Shown here in pieces: positions 1 to 7,479 of a stretch of 31,511 nt of DNA; position 1 is the stretch's first letter; every line of letters starts with the position of its first letter. The notes beneath the pieces were generated by a model. It did no database searches and had not been told where the DNA came from. It saw only the letters and a list, made by a program, of their open reading frames with translations. A program made the translations under genes and the position numbers. This DNA comes from Clostridiales bacterium (GTDB lineage: Bacteria > Bacillota > Clostridia > Christensenellales > Aristaeellaceae). The stretch covers positions 1 through 31,511 of the forward strand of contig SFFS01000013.1 in assembly GCA_004557805.1 (NCBI GenBank), read 5' to 3'.

Positions 1-463
1 TAGCAGTCTGCGTCTGCTCCAGGATATCGCCGGTATCCATGCCTGCATCGGTCATCATCGTGGTCACGCCCGTGCGGGTTTCGCCCTCGATGATGCTCCA
101 GTTGACCGGCGCGGGCCCGCGGTATTTGGGCAGCAGCGACGGGTGCACGTTCACCGTGCCGATTTTCGGAATGTCCAGCAGCTTCTGCGAAAGAATCTGC
201 CCGAACGCGGCGGTTACGTACAGATCGGGCTTCAGCGCGCGCATCGCGTCGAGCCCCTCCTGACGGCGGATGCGCTCGAACTGCAGCACCTGCACGCCGC
301 GCGCCTGAGCGGCGATTTTCACAGGGCAGGGCGTGAGCGTCATCCTGCGCCCCTGCGGACGGTCGGGCTGCGTGCAGCAGGCCGCCACGTCGTAGCCCGC
401 GTCGAGCAGCGCGTTCAGCGACGGCACGCCGAACTCCGGCGTGCCCATGAAAACAATTCTCAT
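1..463 (-). CDS. fmt: Methionyl-tRNA formyltransferase, N-terminal part (runs off left edge)
   Basis: It formylates the initiator Met-tRNA with 10-formyl-tetrahydrofolate, in the cytoplasm. The visible 154 residues begin MRIVFMGTPEFGVPSL, the typical Fmt N-terminus. They contain the formyltransferase signature HPSLLPKYRGPAP (about residues 107-119), with the catalytic-region His, and then TGVTTMMTDAGMDTGDIL, a conserved Fmt stretch. The reading frame is open to base 1, so the C-terminal half lies outside the window. The ATG (463-461) overlaps the stop of def by four bases (ATGA), so translation is probably coupled to def. The def-fmt pair is the usual bacterial partnership: formylation at initiation and removal of the formyl group afterwards. 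Identification is firm; completeness cannot be judged. Confidence 0.96.
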   Translation of the reverse strand, partial: MRIVFMGTPEFGVPSLNALLDAGYDVAACCTQPDRPQGRRMTLTPCPVKIAAQARGVQVLQFERIRRQEGLDAMRALKPDLYVTAAFGQILSQKLLDIPKIGTVNVHPSLLPKYRGPAPVNWSIIEGETRTGVTTMMTDAGMDTGDILEQTQTA

Positions 464-954
464 TCTTTATTTTCCTTCTGCATTTCGGCGAGTTCTTCGT
501 CCGTCACCTCGCGCTCCTGCTTGTCGATGTACATCGTGCCGTCAAGATGATCGATTTCATGGCAGAACGCGACGGCCAACAGCCCTTCCGCCTCGATCTC
601 GACGGGCTTGCCCGCGCGGGTCGTGGCGCGCACGGTCACGCGCGCCGGGCGCTTGACGATGCCGTGGCGGTTCGGGATGGACAGGCATCCCTCCATGCCC
701 TCCTGCTCGCCTTCAGCCTTGATGATTTCCGGGTTCACCAGCTGGAAGAGCCCGTTTTCGTCGCCCACGTCCACGCAGATCGCGCGGCGCAGCACGCCCA
801 CCTGCGGCGCGGCCAGACCCACGCCGTCCTTGGCGTACATGGTCTCGGCCATATCGTCCAGCAGGGTCAGAATGCGGCGGTTCAGAACATCGACCGGCCG
901 CGAGGTTTTGCGCAGAACGTCGTCCCCGATTTTTACCACCTGACGGATCGCCAT
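460..954 (-). CDS. def: Peptide deformylase
   Basis: This metalloenzyme removes the N-formyl group from nascent proteins. All three family motifs are present: GVGLAAPQ (44-51), EGCLS (88-92, metal-ligand Cys) and HEIDH (132-136, two metal His and the catalytic Glu). The length of 164 residues is normal. The chosen ATG has a good SD (GGGAGG about 8 bases upstream). The stop overlaps the fmt start as ATGA. About 90 bases separate it from priA upstream, and that gap contains a perfect 9-bp hairpin. Synteny priA-def-fmt is classic for Firmicutes. Confidence 0.97.
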   Translation of the reverse strand: MAIRQVVKIGDDVLRKTSRPVDVLNRRILTLLDDMAETMYAKDGVGLAAPQVGVLRRAICVDVGDENGLFQLVNPEIIKAEGEQEGMEGCLSIPNRHGIVKRPARVTVRATTRAGKPVEIEAEGLLAVAFCHEIDHLDGTMYIDKQEREVTDEELAEMQKENKE

Positions 955-992
955 AAAAAAAGCCTCCCTGTGCCTACAAGCGGCGGATCATT

Positions 993-1013
993 TTTCGGCG
1001 CATAGCGCCGAAA
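993..1013. other. Perfect 9-bp hairpin in the priA-def gap
   Basis: TTTCGGCGC (993-1001) is perfectly complementary to GCGCCGAAA (1005-1013), with a 3-base loop. It lies between the priA stop and the def start on the minus strand. There is no U-run after it on either strand, so it is not a standard intrinsic terminator. It could be an mRNA processing or stability hairpin that sets the def/fmt level apart from priA. The role is inferred. Confidence 0.5.
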
Positions 1014-1044
1014 GCCTATCGCCCGCGGAATTCCTAACGAATGA

Positions 1045-3288
1045 TTATAGCATAGTCGCCGGGTCAATCTCAAGATAAACCTGAGCGCCCTCGACCGGCT
1101 GCGCGGCCAGCGCTTCGATCTTTTCAATCACCCGCGGCGTAGGCCCTCGCGAATAGAGCTTCAAAAACACCTGCCAGCGCGCCTTGCCGCGCAGCCGCTT
1201 CACCGGCGCTTCCATCGCGCGCATCTGCACGACCTGGCGGCGCAGCTCCGGGTTCTCGTCGAAAAACGCTTCCATCCCGGCGGCGAGCGCCTCGGCCGTT
1301 CTCCGGGCCAGCGCTTCGTCCGGCGTTTCCACGAGCAGGCGCGTGAGCATTGTAAACGGCGGATACAGTCCCCGCCGCCTGCGCGCGAACTCCGTTTCGA
1401 AAAACGCGCGAAAATCCTGCCGCGCCGCGGCTTCGATGGCGTAATTCTCCGGATCGTACGTCTGCACGATCACATGCCCCTTCCGTTCGGCGCGGCCCGC
1501 GCGGCCCGCCACCTGCACGATCAGCTCGAACGTGCGCTCGGGGCTGCGATAGTCGGGCAGGTTCAGCGTCGCGTCGGCGGCGATTACGCCCACCAGCGTC
1601 ACGCGCGGAAAATCCAGCCCCTTGGCGATCATCTGCGTGCCGACGAGCACCTGCGCGTCGCCGCGGCGGAAAGCGTCGAGCAGTTTCGCGTGCGCATCCT
1701 TGCCGCTGGTGGTGTCCAGATCCATCCGCACGCTGGTCACGCCCGGAAAACGCTCCTTCAGCGCCTCCTCCACCTTCTGCGTGCCCGTTCCGAAATAGCG
1801 GATATACGGGCTGCCGCATTCGGGACAGGTCTTCGGCGGCTTCATTTCCATGCCGCAGTAGTGGCAGCGGAGCATGTCGCCCTCGCGGTGATACGTCAGG
1901 CTCACGTCGCACTCGGGGCATTTCATCACATGCCCGCACGCGCGGCAGCTGACGAACGTGGCGTAGCCGCGGCGGTTCAGGAACAGCATCGCCTGCTCGC
2001 CCCGCGCAAGGCACGCGCGCAGCGCGGCGTCAAGCCGGCCCGAAAAGACGCTGCGGTTGCCAAGCTCCAGCTCGCGCCGCATATCGACCACTTCGATTTC
2101 CGGCAGCGGCCTGTCCAGCACGCGGCGCGGCATTTCCAGCAGCGTCAGACGCCCCAGGCTCGATCGCATGTTCGGCAGCGAACGCGCGAAGGTTTTCAGA
2201 GACGGCGTAGCGCTGGCGAGAATGAGCGTGCCGCCCTCATGCTCGCAGCGGCGCTGCGCAACCTCGCGCGCGTCGTAGCGCGGATGCTTGTCGGACAGGT
2301 AGCTCTGCTCGTGCTCCTCGTCGATGATGATAATCCCGAGCCGCTCGCACGGCGCAAACACCGCCGAACGCGCGCCGATCACCACGCGCGCCTCGCCCCG
2401 GCGGATGCGCCGCCATTCGTCAAACCGCTCGCCCGGCGAAAGCCGCGAATGCAGCACCGCCGCGCCCGTGCCGAAGCGCGCGCGGAACCAGCTGACCATC
2501 TGCGGCGTAAGCGCGATTTCTGGCACCAGCACGATGGCGGCCCTTCCCATTTCCAGCGCCTCGCGCACAGCGCGAATATACACCTCCGTCTTGCCGCTGC
2601 CCGTTACGCCGCAAAGGAGGAACCGTCCCTCGCCCCGGCGCAGCGCGGGCAGAATTTCCGAAAGCGCCGCCTGCTGATCGCGGGTGAGCTGCGGATCTGC
2701 GGCCTTTTCCGGCGTCTGCGCCGCAAAGGGACGGCGCAGCGTTTCCTCCGCGCGGAGCGCAACAATTCCGCGCTCGACGAGCTTCTTCAGCCCTTCGCCG
2801 CTGAGCGCGCGCATTTCCGCCGCCGGGCGCGGGCCGTCCGCCAGCGCGCGCAGAATCTGCTGCCGCTTCGGCGCGCGGCCTTCGGCGGCAGCGAGCGCGT
2901 CCACATCTGCGTTCGGATCGGCCAGGGCGGCGTATTCCGTCGTCTTTTCCTTCACGCGGCCGCCGCGCATCTGCGCGGGCAGCATCAGGCGCAGCGCTTC
3001 CACGGGCAGGCAGTGCGTTTTCTCCGTCAGCCAGTACGCAAGATCGACCAGTTCCGGCAGCAGCGCGGGATAATCCTCCAGCGGCCGGATGATCTCCCGT
3101 ATTTTTTCGGGCGGCACGCCGCCGGGATCGTCCTTTATCCGCAGCGCGTAGCCCTCCACGCGGCGCGGGCCGAACGGCGCCAGCACGCGCGTGCCCGGCG
3201 CGAGCGCCATCCCCTCCGGCACGGCGTAGGTGAAAAGCCGCGAAACGTTCTCCGCAGCGATTTCCACCACTACCTCGGCGTATTTCAA
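1045..3288 (-). CDS. priA: Primosomal protein N' (replication restart helicase)
   Basis: PriA is a superfamily 2 3'-5' DNA helicase that recognises stalled forks and reloads the replicative helicase. The 747 residues fit the family. Visible parts are an N-terminal 3'-DNA-end-binding domain (about 1-105), Walker A GVTGSGKT (227-234), Walker B DEEH (323-326), and a cysteine-rich insert with CRAC, CPEC, CHYC and CPEC pairs (about 445-490) that binds two zinc ions. The C-terminal helicase lobe has QVAGRAGR. The best start is a TTG at 3288, because the residues after it (KYAEVVVEIA) match the PriA N-terminus. This TTG overlaps the pdp stop (TTGA), which implies translational coupling. It sits between pdp and def on the same strand. 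Confidence 0.97.
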   Translation of the reverse strand: MKYAEVVVEIAAENVSRLFTYAVPEGMALAPGTRVLAPFGPRRVEGYALRIKDDPGGVPPEKIREIIRPLEDYPALLPELVDLAYWLTEKTHCLPVEALRLMLPAQMRGGRVKEKTTEYAALADPNADVDALAAAEGRAPKRQQILRALADGPRPAAEMRALSGEGLKKLVERGIVALRAEETLRRPFAAQTPEKAADPQLTRDQQAALSEILPALRRGEGRFLLCGVTGSGKTEVYIRAVREALEMGRAAIVLVPEIALTPQMVSWFRARFGTGAAVLHSRLSPGERFDEWRRIRRGEARVVIGARSAVFAPCERLGIIIIDEEHEQSYLSDKHPRYDAREVAQRRCEHEGGTLILASATPSLKTFARSLPNMRSSLGRLTLLEMPRRVLDRPLPEIEVVDMRRELELGNRSVFSGRLDAALRACLARGEQAMLFLNRRGYATFVSCRACGHVMKCPECDVSLTYHREGDMLRCHYCGMEMKPPKTCPECGSPYIRYFGTGTQKVEEALKERFPGVTSVRMDLDTTSGKDAHAKLLDAFRRGDAQVLVGTQMIAKGLDFPRVTLVGVIAADATLNLPDYRSPERTFELIVQVAGRAGRAERKGHVIVQTYDPENYAIEAAARQDFRAFFETEFARRRRGLYPPFTMLTRLLVETPDEALARRTAEALAAGMEAFFDENPELRRQVVQMRAMEAPVKRLRGKARWQVFLKLYSRGPTPRVIEKIEALAAQPVEGAQVYLEIDPATML

Positions 3289-4607
3289 AAGCGCTCTACC
3301 CCTTCCGGACGGACGACGGCGTAGATCAGTTTCGGCGGCTGCGCCGGCTTTTCATCGATCACAATGCCTTCCCGCACGAGCGCCTCCGCTTCGTCCGCGC
3401 CCTTTTCGTTGGCGTAGAGCGTGACGAGCGGCTGCCCCGCCTCGATCCTGTCGCCCAATTCGACGTTCATGACCAGCCCCACGGCGGGATCGATCGCATC
3501 GGCCTTGGAAAGCCTTCCCGCGCCGAGCCGCTGGCTGGCCAGGCCGATCTTCGCCGCGTCCATCGAAACGACATAGCCCGCCTTTTCGGCGCGCACGGGA
3601 ATCTTCCGCTCCGCCTGCGGCAGCAGGCTCGTATCGTCGCACACGCGCGCGTCTCCGCCCTGCGCGGCGATCATCTGGCGCAGCTTTTCAAGCCCTGCGC
3701 CGCTTGCAAGGGCCTTTTCAAGCGCTTCGCGCGCGGAGAGCTCGTCCCTGGCGGTGCCGCAGGCCACGAGCATCATCGCGCCCAGGCGCAGGCTGACCTC
3801 CTTGAGCCGTCCGCCCGCGCGCCCGGCGAGGATGTCGATCGCTTCCTTGACCTCCAGCGCGTTGCCCACGTGCGTGCCGAGCGGCTGCTCCATGCCAGTC
3901 ACAAGCGCAAGCGTGGGGCGGTCTGCAAGCCTGCCCACCTCGACCATCGCGCGCGCCAGTTCGATGCTGCTTTCCAGATCGTGCATGATCGCACCGCTGC
4001 CGGTTTTCACATCCAGCACAATCGCGCCCGCGCCGGAAGCGATCTTCTTGGACATGATCGACGAGACGATCAGCGGCAGGCAATCGACCGTGCCGGTCAC
4101 GTCGCGCAGCGCGTAGAGCGCCTTATCAGCAGGAGCGAGGTCGGCCGTCTGGCCGATCACGGCCACGCCGATTTCGCGCACCTGCCGGATAAACCTGTCC
4201 ATCGGAATATCGACGCTCGCGCCGGGAATGCTCTCGATTTTATCGAGCGTGCCGCCGGTATGGCCCAGCCCGCGGCCGCTCATTTTGGCGACCTTCGCGC
4301 CGCACGCAGCGCTCAGCGGGGCGACCACCAGCGTCGTCGTATCGCCCACGCCGCCGGTGGAATGCTTATCCACGCCGATCCCGCCGATGCCGGACAGATC
4401 GGCTACATCGCCGGTATGCACCATGGCCAGCGTCAGATCGCGGGTTTCCTCGGGCGTCATGCCGTTGAACCACACGGCCATCAAAAGCGCGGCCAGCTGA
4501 TAATCGGGGATAGTTCCTTTTGCGGCGCCCTGCGCGAAATAGACCAGTTCCTCGTGGCTGAGGGCCTGCCCATGCTTTTTCTTTTCAATGAGATCGACCA
4601 CGTTCAT
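3285..4607 (-). CDS. pdp: Pyrimidine-nucleoside phosphorylase
   Basis: It phosphorolyses uridine, deoxyuridine and thymidine to the base plus (deoxy)ribose-1-phosphate in nucleoside salvage. The 440 residues begin MNVVDLIEKKKHG, typical of this family. They carry the phosphate and nucleoside binding stretch KHSTGGVGDTTTL (about 80-92) and the family signature SGRGLGHTGGTLDKIE (about 110-125). The N-terminal alpha domain and a C-terminal alpha/beta domain (about 330-440) are both present. An ORF extends 15 codons further upstream, but the ATG at 4607 has the SD (AGGAG, 8 bases away) and the homologous start. It overlaps the upstream glycosylase stop by four bases and the priA start by four bases. 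Its placement with priA-def-fmt is not the common arrangement. Thymidine phosphorylase (deoA) activity cannot be separated from Pdp by sequence reading alone. Confidence 0.95.
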   Translation of the reverse strand: MNVVDLIEKKKHGQALSHEELVYFAQGAAKGTIPDYQLAALLMAVWFNGMTPEETRDLTLAMVHTGDVADLSGIGGIGVDKHSTGGVGDTTTLVVAPLSAACGAKVAKMSGRGLGHTGGTLDKIESIPGASVDIPMDRFIRQVREIGVAVIGQTADLAPADKALYALRDVTGTVDCLPLIVSSIMSKKIASGAGAIVLDVKTGSGAIMHDLESSIELARAMVEVGRLADRPTLALVTGMEQPLGTHVGNALEVKEAIDILAGRAGGRLKEVSLRLGAMMLVACGTARDELSAREALEKALASGAGLEKLRQMIAAQGGDARVCDDTSLLPQAERKIPVRAEKAGYVVSMDAAKIGLASQRLGAGRLSKADAIDPAVGLVMNVELGDRIEAGQPLVTLYANEKGADEAEALVREGIVIDEKPAQPPKLIYAVVRPEGVERF

Positions 4608-5113
4608 ATGCTTTTCTCCTCGCCTTCCGCCGCAAGGCGCACGACGCGCCACGCGGCCAGTTTTTGTTCGAACGGCATCGTATAGGCCGGGCTTGTGGAG
4701 GGCAGGCGCGTGCGCGCCGCGCCGCCGCCCAACTCAGGGCAGAGCCTGTGATAGAGCGTCCAGGCGGCCTGGCCGTTAAAGAAAACGGCGCGAATTTCCG
4801 GACAGGCCGCGAAGAGCGCGGCGAAATCGTTCGGCCGCGCGTTTCGGATGCCGCTGTCGAGACTCCCCTCGCGGAAGCACGCCGCCGCCACATCCCACAG
4901 CGCCACGCGATGCGCCTTGAGAAATTCCAGCCGTTTTTCATACTCCGCGGGCGGCGTTTCGCCCCAGAGCGCGTACATCACCGGCCAGAACGCGTTGCGC
5001 GGATGCGCGTAATACTGCCGCGCGTTGAGCGAAGCCACGCCCGGCATGCTGCCCAGCACCAGCACGCGCGCGTCGGGCGCGCACACCGGCGGGAAAGAAA
5101 GACAATTTTCCAT
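4604..5113 (-). CDS. Probable hypoxanthine-DNA (deoxyinosine) glycosylase, UDG superfamily
   Basis: The 169 residues resemble the family 6 uracil-DNA-glycosylase superfamily, which removes deaminated adenine (hypoxanthine) from DNA. The N-terminal active-site region is VLGSMPGVASL (about 19-29), followed by YYAHPRNAFWPVMY, with the Asn characteristic of this family. The C-terminal DNA-binding loop region is LPSTSPAY. An intermediate motif VALWDVAAACFREGSLD matches the family's 'GLWDV...R.GSLD' pattern. The start at 5113 (MENCLSF) has no visible SD. A TATAAT lies so close upstream that the mRNA may begin at or near the ATG. The ORF stays open further upstream, but those extra residues look non-homologous. 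The stop overlaps the pdp ATG (ATGA). A mismatch-specific (Mug) activity is the alternative reading. Confidence 0.85.
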   Translation of the reverse strand: MENCLSFPPVCAPDARVLVLGSMPGVASLNARQYYAHPRNAFWPVMYALWGETPPAEYEKRLEFLKAHRVALWDVAAACFREGSLDSGIRNARPNDFAALFAACPEIRAVFFNGQAAWTLYHRLCPELGGGAARTRLPSTSPAYTMPFEQKLAAWRVVRLAAEGEEKSI

Positions 5114-5119
5114 AATATC

Positions 5120-5139
5120 ATTATAGCAAGCCCTGTCAA
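5120..5139 (-). promoter_or_regulatory. Promoter elements at the glycosylase-pdp-priA-def-fmt unit
   Basis: On the minus strand a TTGACA (5139-5134) and a TATAAT (5125-5120) lie immediately before the glycosylase ATG at 5113. They are only 8 bases apart, too close to work together. TATAAT with a poor -35 would start RNA close to the A of the ATG. TTGACA pairs at 16 bases with TATTAT (5117-5112), which overlaps the start codon. Either arrangement leaves little or no 5' leader. Function is inferred. Confidence 0.5.
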
Positions 5140-5211
5140 AAAACACAAATATTTCATGCGTGAGAAGGGAACAAAAAACCGCGCGTCGAACAGCAAACGT
5201 CACGGATATGG

Positions 5212-5238
5212 TTTTCCTGCGCGCTCCGCGCGGGAAAA
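5212..5238. other. 11-bp hairpin in the divergent glycosylase/ftsQ gap
   Basis: TTTTCCTGCGC (5212-5222) pairs with GCGCGGGAAAA (5228-5238), with one G-U pair and a 5-base loop. There is no U-run after it on either strand. It lies within the 281-base region between the divergent glycosylase and ftsQ genes. I see no coding sequence in that region and no confident ftsQ promoter. Confidence 0.4.
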
Positions 5239-5394
5239 ATCGTAATCCGCAGCGTTTTTGCATAGAATAATATAGGCAAATCCCGCACACTGCCGCTCAA
5301 AGGCCGGCGGACGCAAATTCAGCTCGTCCTCCTTCGCGCGAACGATACGGCATTGCCTATAAGACCGACAACACGCAAACGGGGTTTTTTTACG

Positions 5395-6147
5395 ATGCAA
5401 AGAAAGCCTTTCAGGAAAAAACGGCGCGCGTCGGGCGCGCTCGCGCTGACCGTAATCCTGGCGCTGGCCGCCGTCGCGCTGGTCGTCGCGGGCAACCGCC
5501 TGTTCGTCGTGCGCGAAATTACGGTGGAGGGCAACCGGTTCATCTCCGCCGACGAAATCGCCGAAACCGCCGGCATCGCCTTCGGCGACAGCATGCTGCT
5601 GATGGACACCGCCGCCGCCGCGCAGCGCGTCAGCGCGCACAGGTTTCTCACCTGCAACAGCATCTGGCGCGATTTTCCAAGCCGCGTGTTTATCAACGTT
5701 ACCGAGCTTTCGCCCGTGGCGACCGTCAACTGGATGGGCGCGCTTCTGATGCTCGGCCCCGACGGCGTGGTGATGGAATCGACCAGCCAGATCGATCTGC
5801 AGCTGGACGTGCCCGTCATCACCGGCGCGAGCATCAAATCGGCCCGCGTGGGGGAAGCTGTAACTTATAGCGTCGCAGGGCAGGACGAGGCGGTAGCGCT
5901 GCTGCTCGAGGCGATCGACTGGCAGGGCTTCACCTCCGAGGTTTCGGAAATCAACGTCGCCGCGCTGGACGATCTGTATCTTGTCACGCAGGACGGGCTG
6001 ATTATTCGCCTGGGCAGCGCGGAAAACATCGACGAGAAGCTCGCGCTGGCGCGCGCGACCCTCAAGCCCATCCGCTCCGCCTACGAAGTGCGCGGCGCGG
6101 TGCTCGACGTCTCCACGGGCGTGCACGCCGATTTCAGGCCTCTGTGA
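5395..6147 (+). CDS. ftsQ: Cell division protein FtsQ/DivIB
   Basis: FtsQ/DivIB is a bitopic membrane protein that links early and late divisome proteins at the septum. The 250 residues show a basic cytoplasmic N-terminus (KPFRKKRR), one transmembrane segment (about 13-33), then a POTRA domain (about 36-105) opening with FVVREITVEGNRFISADEI. A beta-rich FtsQ domain follows, with the conserved LSPVATV region. The ATG at 5395 is chosen because the basic tail and membrane helix follow directly. The SD is weak (a GGGG run about 10 bases upstream). An in-frame TTG at 5353 is an alternative start. It precedes ftsA and ftsZ on the same strand but is separated from them by 219 bases with a separate promoter. 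The mur and ftsW genes usually found nearby are absent from this window. Confidence 0.88.
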   Translation: MQRKPFRKKRRASGALALTVILALAAVALVVAGNRLFVVREITVEGNRFISADEIAETAGIAFGDSMLLMDTAAAAQRVSAHRFLTCNSIWRDFPSRVFINVTELSPVATVNWMGALLMLGPDGVVMESTSQIDLQLDVPVITGASIKSARVGEAVTYSVAGQDEAVALLLEAIDWQGFTSEVSEINVAALDDLYLVTQDGLIIRLGSAENIDEKLALARATLKPIRSAYEVRGAVLDVSTGVHADFRPL

Positions 6148-6253
6148 TGCGGTTATGAAGGGTGAAGATTCGCCAAAAAGTACCAGAAAAGGAAAAAGCG
6201 CATTTTTTTGCAAACTTTTTTGCGATTTTTGGCCCGAAACCCGCAATCATTTC

Positions 6254-6282
6254 TTGCAATCCGGAAAGATTAAGGGTAAAAT
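6254..6282 (+). promoter_or_regulatory. Housekeeping promoter for ftsA-ftsZ
   Basis: TTGCAA (6254-6259) and TAAAAT (6277-6282) are separated by exactly 17 bases, in an AT-rich stretch unlike the surrounding coding DNA. RNA would start near 6289, giving a leader of about 47 bases before the leader ORF and about 78 before ftsA. It allows ftsA-ftsZ expression without ftsQ. Confidence 0.7.
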
Positions 6283-6335
6283 ATCCATGATGCAATGGAA
6301 ACTTGTGCTTGCGGCCGTTTGGCCGGAGGTTTCAT

Positions 6336-6392
6336 ATGTTTACCCAAAAGGACAGGGGGTGTCATCGTGAAGACCATGGCTGCCGCCATTGA
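6336..6392 (+). CDS. 18-codon leader ORF overlapping the ftsA start
   Basis: An ATG at 6336 follows a strong SD, GGAGG (6325-6329), at a spacing of 6 bases. The ORF reads MFTQKDRGCHREDHGCRH and stops at 6390-6392, just inside ftsA in another frame. The SD is better than that of ftsA itself. It may be a leader peptide that couples or dampens ftsA translation, or the GGAGG may simply recruit ribosomes. It is too short for any homology judgement. Confidence 0.45.
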   Translation: MFTQKDRGCHREDHGCRH

Positions 6393-7437
6393 TTTCGGCA
6401 CGTCCAAGGTGGTCACGCTCGTTGCGGAGAGCGGCGGCTATCATCGCTGCGATATCATCGGCGCGGGTCAGGTGCCTTACGACGGCTACACCGATGGATA
6501 CTGGAACACGCCGGAGAAAGTTTCCGAAGCGATCCAGGCTTCCATCCAGGAAGCGGAAAATCAGTCTCACCGCCGCATCACGGAAATCCACGTGGGCGTG
6601 CCCGGTGAGTTTTGCCGCGTTTACGTCATCGAAAGCATCCACCGCTCGCCCGCATGGTTCACGGTGGATGACGGCAAAAAGACGATGGAGCCCGTCGGCA
6701 TGAAGGGTTCCACGCTCAAGACGCTCGTTTCCTTCGTCGTGGCCGACGAATTTTTCCTCAACGATATCAACCGGCGCATGCAGGCGCTCGGCGTGGAAGT
6801 GGCGGGCTTTTTCTCGCTGCCGATGGGCGAATCGCTGCTGTTCCTCCCGCCGGAGGACCGCGACCGCACCGCGGTGCTGCTCGACGTCGGCTATCTCAAC
6901 ACCGAGATCATGGCCGTCGAGGGCGACGCGCTCGTCTATCACAAGGTCATCCCGATCGGCGGCGCGCATATCACGGTCGATCTCACCTACGGCCTGGAGG
7001 TTCCCATGGCCGTGGCGGAGCAGATCAAACGCAATTACATCTTCGGCATGCCCGGTGGGGATAATATCGAAGCGATGCTCGATAACGGCCGGACGGAATC
7101 GTTCGAACGCGACGCGGTCGCCCGCGTGCTCGAGCCTCGCGTGGACGAAATCGCCGACGAAATCCGCAAGAACCTCGATGAGAGCGGCGTGCGGCTGGGC
7201 AGCTGGTCGAACGTGTATCTCACCGGCGGCGGGCTGGCGCTGATGCGCGGCGGACGGGAATATCTCGCCTCGCAGCTGAAACGCCCCGTGCGCGCGCCTT
7301 CGCCGAAGGCGGCCAAACTGAACAGTCCCATTTATTCCAGTTCGCTGGGGTTGATGGATCTGGTATTTGAAACCATCGAGCAGCAGACCGAAAAGAGCGG
7401 CCTGTTCGACAGGGTCAAGGGCTTCTTTAAGAAATAA
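6367..7437 (+). CDS. ftsA: FtsA-type cell division ATPase, short form
   Basis: FtsA is an actin-like ATPase that tethers FtsZ to the membrane and recruits the later divisome. The N-terminal phosphate-binding motif AAIDFGTSKVVTLVAE is clear. IGMxG-type text (EPVGMKGSTL), LLDVGYLNTEI (phosphate 2) and YLTGGGLAL (adenosine loop) follow in order. The C-terminus LFDRVKGFFKK is a good amphipathic membrane-targeting helix. At 356 residues it is about 50-60 shorter than typical FtsA. The deficit falls between VGVPGEF and SIHRSPAW, which is the first part of the 1C (SHS2) domain. The GTG at 6367 is chosen for its AGGGGG SD. An ATG at 6376 is an alternative. ftsZ follows after 42 bases. Given its position and tail I call it FtsA rather than a PilM-like relative. 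Confidence 0.85.
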   Translation: MKTMAAAIDFGTSKVVTLVAESGGYHRCDIIGAGQVPYDGYTDGYWNTPEKVSEAIQASIQEAENQSHRRITEIHVGVPGEFCRVYVIESIHRSPAWFTVDDGKKTMEPVGMKGSTLKTLVSFVVADEFFLNDINRRMQALGVEVAGFFSLPMGESLLFLPPEDRDRTAVLLDVGYLNTEIMAVEGDALVYHKVIPIGGAHITVDLTYGLEVPMAVAEQIKRNYIFGMPGGDNIEAMLDNGRTESFERDAVARVLEPRVDEIADEIRKNLDESGVRLGSWSNVYLTGGGLALMRGGREYLASQLKRPVRAPSPKAAKLNSPIYSSSLGLMDLVFETIEQQTEKSGLFDRVKGFFKK

Positions 7438-7479
7438 CGCCTGGTAGCCGGGCATTGTACACAGTGAGGGGGAGAACGA

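Noticed and set aside
1474..3324. 616-codon open frame on the plus strand opposite priA
   Set aside because: It is a shadow of priA codon bias with no homologous motif.
5114..5290. N-terminal extension of the hypoxanthine-DNA glycosylase to 5290
   Set aside because: The added residues do not resemble the family, and they cross the TTGACA/TATAAT promoter elements.
6155..6370. 71-codon plus-strand ORF ending on the ftsA start (GTGA)
   Set aside because: Its start lies upstream of the predicted ftsA promoter, it has no SD, and its Lys/Phe-rich text follows an AT-rich regulatory stretch.
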